A program made the translations under genes and the position numbers. DNA of 64,000 bases, taken from assembly GCF_001540865.1 (NCBI RefSeq), contig NC_033631.1, positions 518,687 through 582,686 on the forward strand, read 5' to 3'. This document shows, piece by piece, positions 11,891 to 24,399 of the stretch. Position 1 is the stretch's first letter. Each line of letters opens with the position of its first letter. The stretch comes from Ananas comosus (taxonomy: Eukaryota > Streptophyta > Magnoliopsida > Poales > Bromeliaceae). The notes under the pieces are model-generated. The model was not told where the DNA came from. It did no database searches and worked only from the letters and a program-made list of their open reading frames with translations.

Positions 11891-12780
11891 TCTCAAGCCT
11901 TAGTGAAACTTTGATTTCGATCTTTATATGATGAAAATCTTCATTAATTCACTCCGACAAATAAAAATTTTAGTGAAAGTTATTATTTAATAAGTCTAAC
12001 TGCTAGATATGTTAATTTGAACTAAATTTGATAAATTTGAAAATTAAAAAAATTGTAGTAAGTTGTAGTTCTAATAATTTAAAGTTACCGATTGTAGCTC
12101 ATTTAAACGCTGGTAAATTAAATCGGCTGTTTATATAAGATTTTGGCAATCTAAGTTAAAGATTTTTCAAATTTATCGAATATAGCATAATAATCTACCA
12201 TAGCTAACGGCTATGCTTAAAAGATAGTGGTTTGTATATATTATGTTTTCATTTGAAAGAATAAATAAAGATTGAGTTTAATGGTTTCATTAATTTGATT
12301 TAATTTGATTTAATTTGATTCTCACATCCCCAATTAATTTAATATTATATCTCTAACATAAACAAAATTTTTACAATGGTATATTACTTGGTACGATTGT
12401 TGTTCTTTATTTTTAATTTTTTCGTTTTAGCAATTCTTGCACCTACTCCTGCTACTGAACCATGTAATTAAATTCATGTGTGCAAAACGTGGAGGCTTAT
12501 TTAATTAACATTAGGATAATTTAATTTATTTAAATTAGAATTTAATTCTTATATATAAACCAAATTATATATATATTTTATAGATTTCATTAATATACAA
12601 AAATGTATTATACAATATGTTCAACAATTAATATTGTTTTTTAATTTAAAATTTCATGTTTAATATACATTTTTATTCTTCTTTAATACTTTGTCATGCA
12701 TAGTAGTTTTTGATATATCTCACTAGCTCTAATGCTTATCATAAAAAATAAACATGCGTTAGCTTTTTATCCTTTTTGAA

Positions 12781-13190
12781 ATTTATAGTGGAGACACCAA
12801 AGTGTAAAAAATAAAATCGTGAGACATTAAATTTTATATAGTTCACCAAAGCGTAAAAAAATAAAATCATGAGACATTAAATTTCGCATAGTTAAATCAT
12901 GGGGAATCAAAGTAAAAAGAGACAAATAATAGGGGAGGTGATAAAAAAAAGGGCAATTTAGTCACTATTTCAATTTCGATTTTCTATCTTTTTATTTATA
13001 AGCTATTTTAATCCACCCTATAGACTTCAAAAAACATATATTAAATTCTTTTACAATCGTCTTCTCGACTACTTTTTTCTTTTTACTTTGGTATCCCATA
13101 ATTTAGCTATGTGAAATTTGGTGACCTATGATTTCACTCTTTTATACATACTCTATACCACATCTCTAATTTTTTTTTTTCTTTTCAAAT
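12781..13190. mobile_element. MITE-like inverted-repeat element, family M1 copy 1 (inside mirror block)
   Basis: Partial palindrome with arms containing ACACCAAAGTGTAAAA and its counterpart TTTTTACTTTGGTATCCC. The same arms and core (ATTTAGTCACTATTTCAATTT) occur at 13665-13992 and 28835-29200. All copies are in the same mirrored state, which helps place the left seam of block c. No protein is encoded. Confidence 0.5.
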
Positions 13191-13664
13191 TATCGTTTCA
13201 TTACGTTTTGTATAACCTTCTCACTAGTTCTTAGAAATATCTTCAAATTATCGTTTCATTACGAAAATAATTGTAGTAATGATAAATGAGATTTTCGAAT
13301 TCGACGAGACTATAGTACACTTTATTAGCACATGAGATTTTCGAATTCGACAATCTCTTGCCACAAATATATAAAAAAATATTAATGGTTATAACAGCAG
13401 TACCAAAACAACTGTATGTTAAATTAATCGCGTAAATTTAACATATTTTCATCAACTTTGTTACCTACCCTCAACTCTATAGGAAGAATCTTCCATGTTA
13501 ATTTGTTTAGGATCAGGAAAACTAACTTAGTTGGAATTTAGTAGAATTAATCGATTAATCCCAATTATACCTCTTATATGAACGTACCTACAAAGTATAA
13601 AATGATCACTTTCTACGATGTAACGTAAAAAGTATTTTCATTGATTTAACCAGTGTGGTATATT

Positions 13665-13992
13665 ATATCGCTTTTGAAGTTTTGGGGGGGGACACCAAAG
13701 CATCAAAGAGTGAAACGGGAGGACACCAAAGAAAAAAGAGAAAAAGAATAGTTAAAGTAATAAAAAAAAAGAATTTAGTCACTATTTCAATTTTAATTTT
13801 CCATGATTTCACTTATAAACTATTTAGATCTATACATATACTGCAAAAAACATATATTAAATTACTTTATAATTGCTTTTTCCATGGCTTTTCTATTTTT
13901 GCTTTGGTGTACCCCCATTAAACTATGTAAAATTTAGTGTCCTCCATTTCATTCTTTGATGCTTGGTATACCCCAAAAAAAACTTCAAAAGG
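13665..13992. mobile_element. MITE-like inverted-repeat element, family M1 copy 2 (inside mirror block)
   Basis: Terminal arms CTTTTGAAGTTTTGGGG...ACACCAAAGCATC and CTTGGTATACCCCAAAA...CTTCAAAAG are imperfect inverted repeats around an AT-rich core of about 330 bp. Non-autonomous; its superfamily is not clear. Confidence 0.5.
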
Positions 13993-14236
13993 TGATATTA
14001 TATATTTCCCTATTCCAACTCTATATTTATATCTTATATCTTTTCATATTTTTATTGATTTAGTCAGGTTAGTTTGTCCGGTATTCACACAATGTATAAT
14101 TTAAGAATAACCCTGGTTGAGTGTAGATAGATAAATTAAATAATTAAATAATTAATAATTAATTAATTGTTGTAATTTCCTCCCAAACCCCTGGAATCTC
14201 ACTGTGCACAGGGCGTTTTGGAGGAGAAGAGAGAGG

Positions 14237-14242
14237 AAGATA

Positions 14243-14318
<76 letters not shown>

Positions 14319-14830
14319 GTTTTAAATTTTAAAACTATAAAAATTTAAAATTTCAAAATTTAAAATTTAAATTATAAATTATAAAATTTAATATTATAAA
14401 TAAAGGTTTAAAATTTGAAGAGTTTTAAATTTTAAAATTTAGAGATTTAAGATTATTATGCGCATTATTTAGCGCATTATTTTAGATTGTATTATTTACA
14501 TTAAATTTAATGTATTTTATAGCGACATATTTTTTTATATCTTAAATTTAAAATCCTGATTTTAAAATCTTTATATCACGTATACACATATATATATTAA
14601 TTAAAATAATTTATTTAAAAAAAATGTTAAAAAAAAATAAATAACCAAAAGAATTTAATAAAACTATCCAAATAGAGTTTAAGAAAAGTATATTTAAAAT
14701 ATTTTATTTAATAACATATTTAAATAAAACGCGTATTAATAAAAATATATTAAAAAATAAATTAATTATTAATCTGAATATTTTGATATATTTTTATAAT
14801 TTTTTATATATTAAATAATATTTTTATTAA
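14237..14830. repeat. (TG)n(TA)n microsatellite followed by AT-only low-complexity DNA
   Basis: Alternating TG then TA runs at about 14243-14314, followed by about 500 bp almost free of G and C, built of TTTAAAATTT-like words. Nothing else is visible. It lies inside mirror block c. Confidence 0.8.
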
Positions 14831-14892
14831 AATATAGGCGTCGTAGCGCGCCCATTAAGTGATTAGTCCGTATTGTACTCCCATATATTTTT

Positions 14893-15307
14893 TATCCCAA
14901 TTAATGTATGTCCAGGAGTGTTTATATCACTTAATGTTTATATAAAGACGTTTCAAATTGAAAGTATTCAATAAGGATATTTCAAAGATTATAAAAGTCT
15001 ATACAGAGAAACCAAACAATAGCAATCTCTTGACAATCTTTTGACAAATATAAAGGTTAAAACCGTAGTGTTTATATAAGGAGTTTTTCAATATTGTCAT
15101 ATTATATTCTTCTCATTTTTACAGTTTTTAATTGGGTCTATTTCATAAATTGGTTACCAATTGATTTAAAAAGACTGTCTAAGATTGTCATCCCTGAATA
15201 GACTTTTATAAATCTGAAAACATCCCTATTGAATACTTTCAATTTGAAATGTCCTTATATAAATATTAAGTGATATAAACGTTCCTGGACATACGTTAAT
15301 TGGGATA
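14893..15307. mobile_element. Foldback element F1 (inside mirror block)
   Basis: The left arm (ATCCCAATTAATGTATGTCC) pairs with the right arm (GGACATACGTTAATTGGGAT). The arms extend inward over CACTTAATGTTTATATAA and TTGAAAGTATTCAATA. An ordinary inverted repeat stays inverted under mirroring, so its structure is valid although its strand sense is not. Confidence 0.6.
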
Positions 15308-15311
15308 TACT

Positions 15312-15848
15312 CAGGCAGATTATATGAAAGCTTTCATGGCCCTGAAGGCACGAACATTTAACAAAAGCTACTATCCTGTAGGCTAAGCTACTAGCCGAGG
15401 CAATCCATATTAGATGGGATAACCTTGATAGATCTTTGGTTTCAAATATTAAAAAACTGTAGTAAATGATTCGTTAGTTTTCCAGGGTTTTTACTGATAA
15501 AATTACCGGCTACGCCATGCAAAAATTCAAGTTGCCACATCTTCATAGGTTTAATGTACTTTTAAATTTTCTTTTAAGATGAATTGCAGTTATCGTTCTA
15601 GTTATGAAGGCTAAACTTTAAACTCAGGAAATAGTAACAAAAAATACTCTAAAAATAAAAGTCGGCAAGTAAAACTCCGATAAGCAAGTGATCCGTTTGC
15701 TTCAGTTTTTTAATACTTTAAACCAAAGATCTATCAAGGTTATCGCATCTAGTACAGATTACCTTGACTAGCGGCTTAGCCTGCAGGGTAGTAGCTTTTG
15801 TTGAATATTCATGCCTCCGGGAGCATGAAAGCTTTCGTATCCTCAGAT
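15312..15848. mobile_element. Foldback element F2 next to a (TA)n tract (inside mirror block)
   Basis: About 130-bp arms pair almost fully: GAAAGCTTTCATGG...GATAGATCTTTGG on the left and CCAAAGATCTATC...CATGAAAGCTTTCG on the right, ending next to (TA)n at 15848-15882. It resembles elements at 16385-16915 and 26790-27330 in plan, with a shared AAAAGCTACTATCC-like arm word. Confidence 0.6.
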
Positions 15849-15884
<36 letters not shown>

Positions 15885-15887
<3 letters not shown>

Positions 15888-16370
15888 CTCGTGGATACGA
15901 AAATTTTCATGGTTCAGTAACCACGAACATTCAAAAATCGGGAACCTAATTCCCTACACGCCAATTCTACTACACCCAGGGGATCCCAATTCACCCACCA
16001 ACCAACTTATCATATTAGATTGTCCACTTTTACTAGTTTCCGCATCTAGATTGCCATTTTTTAAATGTTCATGATTTATGAATCATGAAAATGTTCGTGG
16101 TATCGGCCTGAGATATATATATATATATATCTTGATCCGACTTTATGATAATTATCGTGGTTCAACAAACACGATAATCAAAAAATCGGAAACCTAAGTC
16201 TTTACACGCCAATCCTACTACACCCGGGGGATCCCAACTCACCCACTAACCAACTTATCATATTAGATTGCCTACTTTTATTAGTTCCTCCAATTAGATT
16301 GCCGTCTTTTGAACTATCGTGGTTCACAAACCACGATAGCTATCGTATCGTCGGCCTGAGATATATATAT
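15885..16370. mobile_element. Two tandem MITE copies with hairpin ends (inside mirror block)
   Basis: Copies at about 15885-16112 and 16138-16365 share the core TACACGCCAATCCTACTACA and ACTTATCATATTAGATTG. Each is bounded by short hairpins such as GTGGTTCACAAACCACGAT, and each is followed by GGCCTGAGATATATAT. A third relative in the opposite sense is at 29435-29680. Confidence 0.6.
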
Positions 16371-16384
16371 ATATATCTTAATCC

Positions 16385-16912
16385 AATGATATGATAGATA
16401 TCATGGCCTTGAGGTCATGATATGAGAACAAAAACTAGAATCTCACAAGTTTAATTGCTAGGTGTAGCAATTTATACTAAATCCCATATACTTCAAGAAT
16501 CCTTATGTTAAAATCAAAAAAAGCTGTAGCAAATGAATCATTTATTTAATACAGTTTTACCTGCCACCTTTAACTTATTAAAAATTTTAAACTCATATCT
16601 TGAAAATTTAAGTTCTAGTTCTTACAATTAGAATTAGATCTATCAAATTTCATAAAGATAGTTTTAAACTTCTTTAAATCTAAGAAGACGTGGCAATTTG
16701 AGGTTTGAGCAGTATCGTCAATAACTTTTAACTGTTAAAACTTTACTAAACTAATATTTTATTTGATACGGCTTTTTTATATTTTAAAATAAAGATTTTT
16801 GAAATTTATGGGATTTAGTCAAAATTGCCTTACCTAGCAACTAAACTTGTGGGATTCTAGCTTTTGTTCTGATATCATGGCATCGGGTCCATTATATCTA
16901 TCATATCCTCTG

Positions 16913-16976
<64 letters not shown>
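16385..16976. mobile_element. Foldback element F4 plus (GA)n(TA)n (inside mirror block)
   Basis: The arms AGAATCTCACAAGTTTAATTG and its inverted partner near 16845 enclose AT-rich DNA; the ends carry GATATCATGG palindromes. A (GA)n tract then a (TA)n tract follow at 16916-16976. Confidence 0.55.
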
Positions 16977-17638
16977 CGTGTAATTAATTATATTCCAACT
17001 CTATATCTATATCAATTATCAAAAAAAAAAAAAAAAAGGAAGATTTATCAGGTTAGGTTGTTTAACCCGGGTTGGAGTAGAAGAACACACCGTAAGTGTA
17101 CTGTTACGTTTTGGTTGGGTAGTTTTAGATACCTCTAGTACGTACCCTCTAGTACACGAATAGGTGAAAAGTGGTTTATGGGTGAAAAAAAAGGAAAATT
17201 AATTCCCTTTCGAAAATCCATAGAAATAAATACAAGTAACTAATGTAGATCAACTGTTTACGAACTTAGTTTGTTTTATCTCTCTTTACTGTATTTGTGA
17301 TTATACCGAAGATTTGATTCTAATAGACGTGAAAGGGAATATACGTGTAGATTCAAAACTAATTTTATCTATCTCGTTTCTTATTACTATGTGTACAAAA
17401 GTTTTTATCTACCCTTGTTTTAGATTCGATTCCACTGACCAAATATATACCTGTAACATATTCTGAGTGGCCATACGTTAAACACGCTGAGTAAATTGAT
17501 ATGTTAAGAGTAGTAGGAAAAGATGAAAAAAAATAAAGACTTTCACAAGGTCTGTGGAAAAATATTCTCTCTAGGTGAGTTAAACGAGTTTATAAACGCA
17601 GTTTTTCGATCTTTCTCATTAAATCTCAAACTTAAAAT

Positions 17639-18157
17639 GTGATGTTGTCTTGATCCAATATCGCTGTGTACAAACCCTGTGAAAACACATTCACATGGTA
17701 AATACGGTTTTGATTTTTTTTTTTAGATAATTACGAATTCATATTTTGGGTTAGGTTGGTTTTTATTTTCCAATGAGATGAGTTGGCTGGGGTAGGTCGG
17801 GTAAGCTGGGCTAATGTTTGTCTTTTCTTTTTTTTTTTTTCTTTTTAACTAACAGTTGAGGGGAAGAGGGGAGCGAGTTAGGTGACTTTAGGATCTGCTT
17901 CTCGGGAAGGGAGAGGAGGAGGAGGCGGTGGTGTCGGTTGCTCCATCTCAAGGCCGCCAACGATTTACGAATTTACTCACAATCATTTAATCGTCGTGAG
18001 AAAAATACAATATCGCTGTGAAAAATTGACAGTGATATATGGATCGCTGGGTTGTATATCGTTGTGAAAAATTATCACAGCCATCAAATCAGTCGTCATA
18101 AAAAAACTGGACGTCACTGTAAATTTTCACAGCGATATATGGCAAAAACAACATCAC
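17639..18157. mobile_element. Non-autonomous CACTA element, mirrored (519 bp)
   Basis: As written the ends are GTGATGTTGT and ACAACATCAC. Read right to left without complementing they become CACTACAACA and TGTTGTAGTG, the canonical CACTA termini. The flanking triplets are AAT on both sides (17636-17638 and 18158-18160), the 3-bp target duplication of this superfamily. Subterminal repeats (mirrors of TATAGCGACACTT) fill both halves. No transposase; it would depend on a full-length CACTA element such as the one at 33.9-36.8 kb. A second member is at 27973-28486. Confidence 0.85.
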
Positions 18158-18609
18158 AATCCGTGCAAAATCACCGAAATAATTCTCATAATTAATCTTA
18201 TAAATAGGAAATAATCTATTACATTTTTGTTTTTAAAACCGGGATAGGTATGTATGTTACAAGTTCCTGGTAAAATATGGTTCAGTTAAAGTTCAATTAC
18301 CTATATCTTAGTTCTAGGTAGGATTACCACTGAAATCACTCACGTACTAGATCATCACCAGGAATCTCCACCTTGGTTTGTTCCCTGTTCTAAACCAGGG
18401 AGTACACTCAAAAACTATTTACCTGGTTGTATATACTATAGAAGTGAAAGTACCTACGATGTTGAATTGTTATTATTCTTGTTTATAAAATCCTTTATAA
18501 TTCTTATATAGATTTAATAAAAAAAATGATTTAGGAAAAAATTCATTGTAGTATCGTCTTAGTCGGAATTTTGAGGTAACAACGATAACACAAATAAATA
18601 ACCCTATTA

Positions 18610-19110
18610 ACGGATATATAGAGAGGATGCAAACTTTTATAGATTAAATGGAGAAAAAAAAAAGAAAGATTTTATGGCGAGTATACAAAGTGGCAATAAC
18701 ATTTCATGGGGGCGTCAATAGAGGACAATTCAATTGAATCTAATTTGTACTCAATTTATAGATGGTGTCAATTCTTTTTATTTTTATGGTTAAAACGGGA
18801 ATTAATTCCTGTTTATTCTTCGCAACCACTGCCATCTCCCCATATAAACTTTTCTGGTTTTCAGTTTTATTAAAAACACGGGGACTGAAATTTCTGTTTA
18901 TTCTTTTCAGCCACTACCACCTTCTCATATAAATTTTCCCATTTTATCATTAAAATATGTCTATTGTCTCAAGTAATTGTCTAAAATTGGGATCTTTATA
19001 TAAACTTTATCCAACCTTGTATTTTTCCCATAAAAGTTATAATCGGAAGATTCTCCCTATTTAGTTTTTCAGCCTTTGAAAAGTCTCCGTTTATATTCGT
19101 TAACGGGGAA
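18610..19110. repeat. Direct repeat D1, copy 1
   Basis: About 500 bp sharing long words (for example CAATTCAATTGAA, CATATAAACTTTTCTG, AAAGTTATAATCGGAAGATT) with 24400-24900 in the same direction. The two copies flank the part of block c that holds the hidden exons. I see no LTR termini, primer site or coding region, so they look like dispersed repeat copies. 18160-18610 shows nothing recognisable. Confidence 0.6.
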
Positions 19111-20133
19111 TAAATAAATACATAAGTGTAATGTACACTCGACTTCACATTTTTAATTAAGACTTGGTAAAAGATGATATGGCTAGTAAACCTATTATCG
19201 TCTGTATATATTGTAAAATTTTGTAATACAGTCACTAAGTTTATTCTTTATAAAAAAGAATTTTAACCCGGTTTTTAGTGTTTTTATACTATCATACCTA
19301 TCACGAAAATAATAAATAAATAAATAAATAGTAAAAAACATCGGTTAAGTTTGAAGGGTTGGTTTCTGTGTTATCCCTATTCTAGAACTTAGTATCCAAC
19401 GTATTTCCTATAGATACATAGAAAGTGAGTTTATTTATTTATTTATTTTTATATAAATAAGTATATAGAAAGTAACTTTAACAGGGTGACTTATTACCTA
19501 TTCCTATTTCCCCTACTGTTATTATAACTTAGATCACTGGTGGTAAAATTAAGGTAGGAGATTTTTATTAGATAGAGTCTATTCGTGCTTGATTTGTTTA
19601 AAATACAAACCAACTCTTAACTTATTAGATAATCTTATTCTTTTTATTATAAAACTACCAATAGCGGTCCTTATTATCACCCTTATTCTTATTAATATTA
19701 AAGTTTTATCTTTATAAAGTGGAATTGTGACACATCCTACTACCTCTTCATATAATCAATCAATTAATTAATATTTTATAATCAATAAACAAACTAATCA
19801 ATCTACTTATTAATCAATTATTTAATTAATCTAATCAACATAATAATATTGAGGAGAATCATGAACTTAGTGTTAATAGAGAGAATGGTTTTCTTTTTCT
19901 TTTTTTAATGTTTATTATGCTTATTGTATCCCAAAAGAAAAAGTATATTAATTTATTGTATAAGTAATGTTCACGTAAAAGGTGTTTAATTCATAGTTGT
20001 GTTTTGGTACATTTACTTTGTTTATTAATGTTCTTCGGGTACCTCCGGTACATGTTTTTGTCGTCAATGTAGAGGTGTTCTTGGAGTTTAAATATGTGTA
20101 GTGTTTCTTTGAGTTTTCATGGTTTAGTGTATA

Positions 20134-20266
20134 AGTGTTTTTGAGTTTACCAACAAGGAACTGTAGCCGTAAACTAAAGTGCAGTGTACTAGGTAGCCTT
20201 TGTATTTTGCTTCGGAGCTAGTTCCTCTCTTTATCAAGCAAGCTACTCGCAAAGTGGTGGTGGTGG
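20134..20266. CDS. Hidden C-terminal exon, readable only right to left uncomplemented
   Basis: Reading the letters from 20266 down to 20134 gives an AG acceptor (AAAAATAG), about 43 open codons beginning VVVVKRSSNELFL and ending KEQPFEFL, then TGA. It probably belongs to the same gene as the exon at 22149-21755. The protein is not recognised. As written, the region gives nothing useful in six frames. Confidence 0.4.
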
Positions 20267-21754
20267 GATAAAAAGCTCTACTTTAATTTTGAAGCATTCC
20301 AAATTCGATATTTATAAGTATCCTTTGTAGTAAACGTAGTGAACAAGTTTGGTTTATACGTATGGGTTTATGATCTAATTTCGGCGTATGTCATAGTCTT
20401 TGTTATACGCGGTATATATACAACGCTTATTAGAGTTATTGTAAATTTTCGTGCAGCTGCGTAATATCGACGACGTAGTTCTTTAGTATTATATTCTCTC
20501 CGAACAGTACACTTTATACCTTAAATATGCTAAAAAAAAAAAAGTCTTTGAACTTGTATGCTTTCTATTCCTTTGACTTGTAGTTGTTCAATACTCACAA
20601 AACGCTTTTTGAATCACAGCACCCAGCCTGTTTGTTAGTTTCACCCTCTAGTATTTGGCTTTGGTCATGTTCAAGAGAAGTAAACAAACTAGTATTTGGC
20701 TTTGGTTTTTGAGAAGTTTGGCTTTGAGACTCTTTTGGGTCCTGTGTTCCCTTTAGCTTTAGTTATGTGACACGGAGTTAAAGCAACCCCGATTCTACGA
20801 AGAAAACTATAGCATGAGTGCGCTAGCTGAAATTCATCTGGTGATGCTTTGGATGTAGTATCTTCTTCGTTACGAATCTTCGTATAGTTCAAGAGCTCTT
20901 CATCGAAGCTCAAGAGGAGTTGTTTCATTCAAGCATAATACGCTGGTCTCATCCTTAGGTTCTCGTGTTTTGTGTACTAATCGTAGACTGTCTATGCGTT
21001 CTTTGAACTTAGCTTGTTCGTGGCTATTAAAGCATATGATATAAACGTCTCTCTTGTTACGTGCCTTACTATAATCTAGTCGTGTTCATCTCTTAAATTT
21101 CGCGTTCAATGTTTCTGTTGTCTCCAAAGATGTCTAGGTCGGTTGGACTTTTACAGTGAAGCTAGGCTGTTTGTGTAGTTCCTAAGGCGTTGTTAAGGTG
21201 GTGCAGCGCGCCACACGGCGACTACATCGTGCGCCGCGCTGGATGCTCGGTAGCTTTGTCAGGGAGCAGTAGTCATATTAGTGGTACTTGTTGCTTTCTT
21301 TTGCGGCGCTTATTACTAAAAAGCACCCTATTTAACGTACAAACCAGGAGTCTGGAATTAAACCACCCTTGACAACGTTAGTTTAGGATATTACGTTGAA
21401 TTAACCGATTTATAAACTACTTAGCGTTTTTATTTTTACTATATCGTCACAACACTAACTACTGGTGTAGCGAAAATATAGTTGCTACGCAATTATAAAT
21501 CAGTTAATTTAACCAAATACCCTGAGCTAACGTTGTTAAGATCTTTAAGCTCGGACTTTAACACCTATCTTGAGTTCTTGGGATTAACGTTTTAGAGCGA
21601 AAAAAACGTGTTTAATAGGTATCAAAAAAAAAAAGAAACATCGTTGTGTTCGTTTAAAATGAACTAGATTAGGTATTATCATTTCACTTTCACGCGATTT
21701 GGTTTTAATTCGTAAATATATGTTTGTATAGTTGTATTAGATAGATACTATATG

Positions 21755-22149
21755 GAGCCAAAAGCGTTTTAGGTGCCGAAATAGCCGAAGCCTTTAGCCG
21801 CTTTGGGATCCAAGTCCAAGAGGCCTTCGTCGGCGGTGGCTACGGCTACTGCTACTGCTTAGGAGGAGGAAGCTTTGGGATTGGGATCTGAGGAGTTAGT
21901 GTCACTGGCAAAAGAGGTGTCCCCTTAGGGGAACGAGGCGGTGGTGAAAGAGGAGGAGGAGCACGAGGTTAAATGGACGAAGCCGTAGGCTTAAGCAGCC
22001 GAGGCCTCGGAGGAGGAGGCGGCGGCGGCGGAGGCCCAAATCCCAAACGAGGCGGAGCGGCAGCGGTAACGGCACGAGCCTCGAGTGCAGCGAGCGGAAC
22101 GACTGCGGCAGCAGCAGGAGGACGCGCTGCCGCAGCGGTACGGGCAGTG
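21755..22149. CDS. Hidden acidic exon (131 codons), readable only right to left uncomplemented
   Basis: In mirrored reading an acceptor (TTCGTCGAACAG) is followed by 395 nt with no stop, rich in Glu, Ala and Ser (for example SSEHGNGDGEAEQ and KLEHEEEEKVV), ending at a GAG|GTATAT donor. Phase is 1. It is a low-complexity acidic region, which I cannot assign to a family. In the written orientation the same DNA gives only short Arg/Gly/Pro frames. The TAGGGTT words inside and upstream also appear only in the mirrored sense. Confidence 0.5.
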
Positions 22150-22214
22150 GACAAGCTGCTTTACGAACACTCTCTACGCTTATCAAACTATTTTCTCTCT
22201 TAATCTTTGGCGGT

Positions 22215-22460
22215 ATGTGACTGGAACACCCCCCAACCCAACCACAAGAAGAAGAAAAAACCACAAGAAAAACCACACAAACCTACTAAAGAAGAAGAAC
22301 CTTGGACCCTAACCTCTACCTCTTCCACTCTCTATCTCTTCTTCTTCTTCTTCTTCTTCTTCTTCTTCTTCTTCTACACACCACTCACCTCTCTCCCTCC
22401 TTCTTCTACCTCCCAACCACAAAGATCCCAATCCCAAAATCAGAGAAAAACAAACTGTTA
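22215..22460. promoter_or_regulatory. Mirrored 5' leader with CCCTAACCCTAG motif and CTT repeats
   Basis: Read right to left uncomplemented it gives AAAACCCTAACCCTAGAAAC, a CT-rich leader with (CTT)n, then CCCACAAG|GTCAGT, a plausible splice donor. This looks like the untranslated first exon of the hidden gene at 22149-21755. No ATG is present in the leader, so the start codon is unresolved. Confidence 0.4.
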
Positions 22461-23970
22461 GACGAAGACAAAGACGAAAGTCATTATACAGTGCATGAAT
22501 TCGTTTTAGTGAATAGTTTAAGCCCGCCACGAGCAGAAAGAGGCGTTTCACTTGTTCGGACGGAGAGGCGAACGATAATTCTCGATTATCTTTCCGTGGG
22601 TCACTGCGTTTCAATGTCTAGTTTTGTCTTTTGATGCTCGAGAATTCTCTGAGAGGATCTTTGAGATTTGAGAAGCCGTAAACGCGGGCGTCGGAGCTCT
22701 AAGTATCTCTACGAAGATCTGCCGTTCTTGAGACTGTTATTAGAAGAAACCTCAAACCCACTAACGTTTCCACTTTAACCCCTTACTAAGATTTAGGAAC
22801 TGTTCGTCGACAATAGAGATGAAACTGATCCCGACAGCTACTCGACTGGTGCTCGCTGGATCCTAGCCGAGCACAAGATAGCAAATAATTTGCTCAGCTT
22901 CTAGTCGACCGAGCAATTTTATAGCTCGACTTTTTTTATCGAGCAAGTAATTTGCTCACTAGCTAAAGCTAGCTCGACTGTTGCTTGATTTAACGGTCGG
23001 GATGATGATGGTTCGCTTTCCATGTTCGAGATTTAACCGCGCGAAAAAATACGATACCTCAATTAGGCAACTTTCCTAAACTTCCTAGTCGATTAAAAAA
23101 TTTGTTTAATAAGGGTTTTTATTACTTAATACTCGGCTTGTATTTAAAGTAGAATAAGAAAGAATAAGTCCATGTTTTTTCTAAATTGTATAAGAGCAGA
23201 GTTTTATATCTACAAAATTTATTTTATGTACTAAATATATCCCTTTTAATTATCCCTAATTGTTTTTAAGATGTTCTTTGAGTGAAGTTGTTCTATAATA
23301 TTCCCCAACCTTAATATAGTGATTTAGATTTTATTTTGAAGGTTAGAGTTGATAATTTGGTTCAAGAAATTATTGAATTTTATAGAGTTACAGTTATGTT
23401 AGTATTTTGTGTAGATTATATATACATTTTATGTTTTTTATTTCAAAGTAACTAAGATGTGTATATTTTATCTTTTGTATCTTGGTTTTTTTTTCTTTTT
23501 GTTGTTCTATATATTCTTTTACTCTATAATCCCTTGTATATATCGTACGTGTTCTTTATTCTTTACTTTTGAAAAAGAAAAAGGTTTAATTTGATAACTC
23601 TTAAATTTCTCAAACTCAAGTTAATCAGGGGATGATGTGTATTTTTTTTTTTTTTTTTTGAAAAAGTTACTTTTTTTCTCTCTATTTTGAGTAATGATAT
23701 AATTTTTTTTTGTTTCATTAATTAAATAAATTAAGATGTTTATATTTTCTCCTTGTTTTCTTGTTTTTGGTGTTTTTGGGATTTTGTGTATTCTTAAGTT
23801 TTTTAATTCTAATAAAAAAGTTTAGATGTTTTTATTACATTTTTTGAGTAATTCAAAGAAACTAAGTTCTTTGTATTTTCTTTTTAATCTCTTTGTGGTT
23901 TTATACATTGTTTTCTCCCCCCCTTTTTTTTCTCTTTAATTAAATTCCCCGTATCTTGTGTATATAAATG

Positions 23971-24043
23971 GAACACACAAGAGGAGATTTAGGTGTTGTG
24001 GTACGACCAAGAAAAACCTCTTCTCGAAAAACTCGTACCTGTA
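23971..24043. CDS. Hidden first exon MSMLKKLFSKK..., readable only right to left uncomplemented
   Basis: From 24043 down to 23971 the letters spell an ATG and 24 codons (MSMLKKLFSKKNQHGVVDLE and four more), ending CACAAG|GTAAATATAT, a good donor. A T-rich leader precedes it. The protein family is not recognised and the later exons were not located. The region between it and 22460 shows nothing I can support. Confidence 0.4.
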
Positions 24044-24089
24044 TTAATTTTCACTAAAAGTTTATTCGGGTTTTTCATATATCAAATCT

Positions 24090-24121
<32 letters not shown>

Positions 24122-24399
24122 CTTTTTTTTTTTCTGTTATATCCTTATCTTTGTTTATTAACGAAGAGGTGTTTCACCCAGATTACGAATAAGAAGCTAG
24201 GGAGGATACTAGAGAGTTTAGAATATATTAATAATTCCCTTTTATGAGCTTCCTCTCTTTATTTATCTCACTTTCCCCACCATCAACTGAACCTACGAAG
24301 TACATAATAATTAAACAAACGATGTAAACCACATATACACGTAAGTACGCAATGCATAATACTATGTCGCAACACAATTTATATTTTTATATTTTTCTT

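Noticed and set aside
20689..20928. 79-codon minus-strand frame that looks protein-like
   Set aside because: It lies in mirror block c, where the written order is invalid; no ATG context, splice signals or family support.
21902..22634. Leu/Pro/Gly-rich frames and a (TTC)n-coded peptide
   Set aside because: Products of reading mirrored coding and leader DNA in the wrong order.
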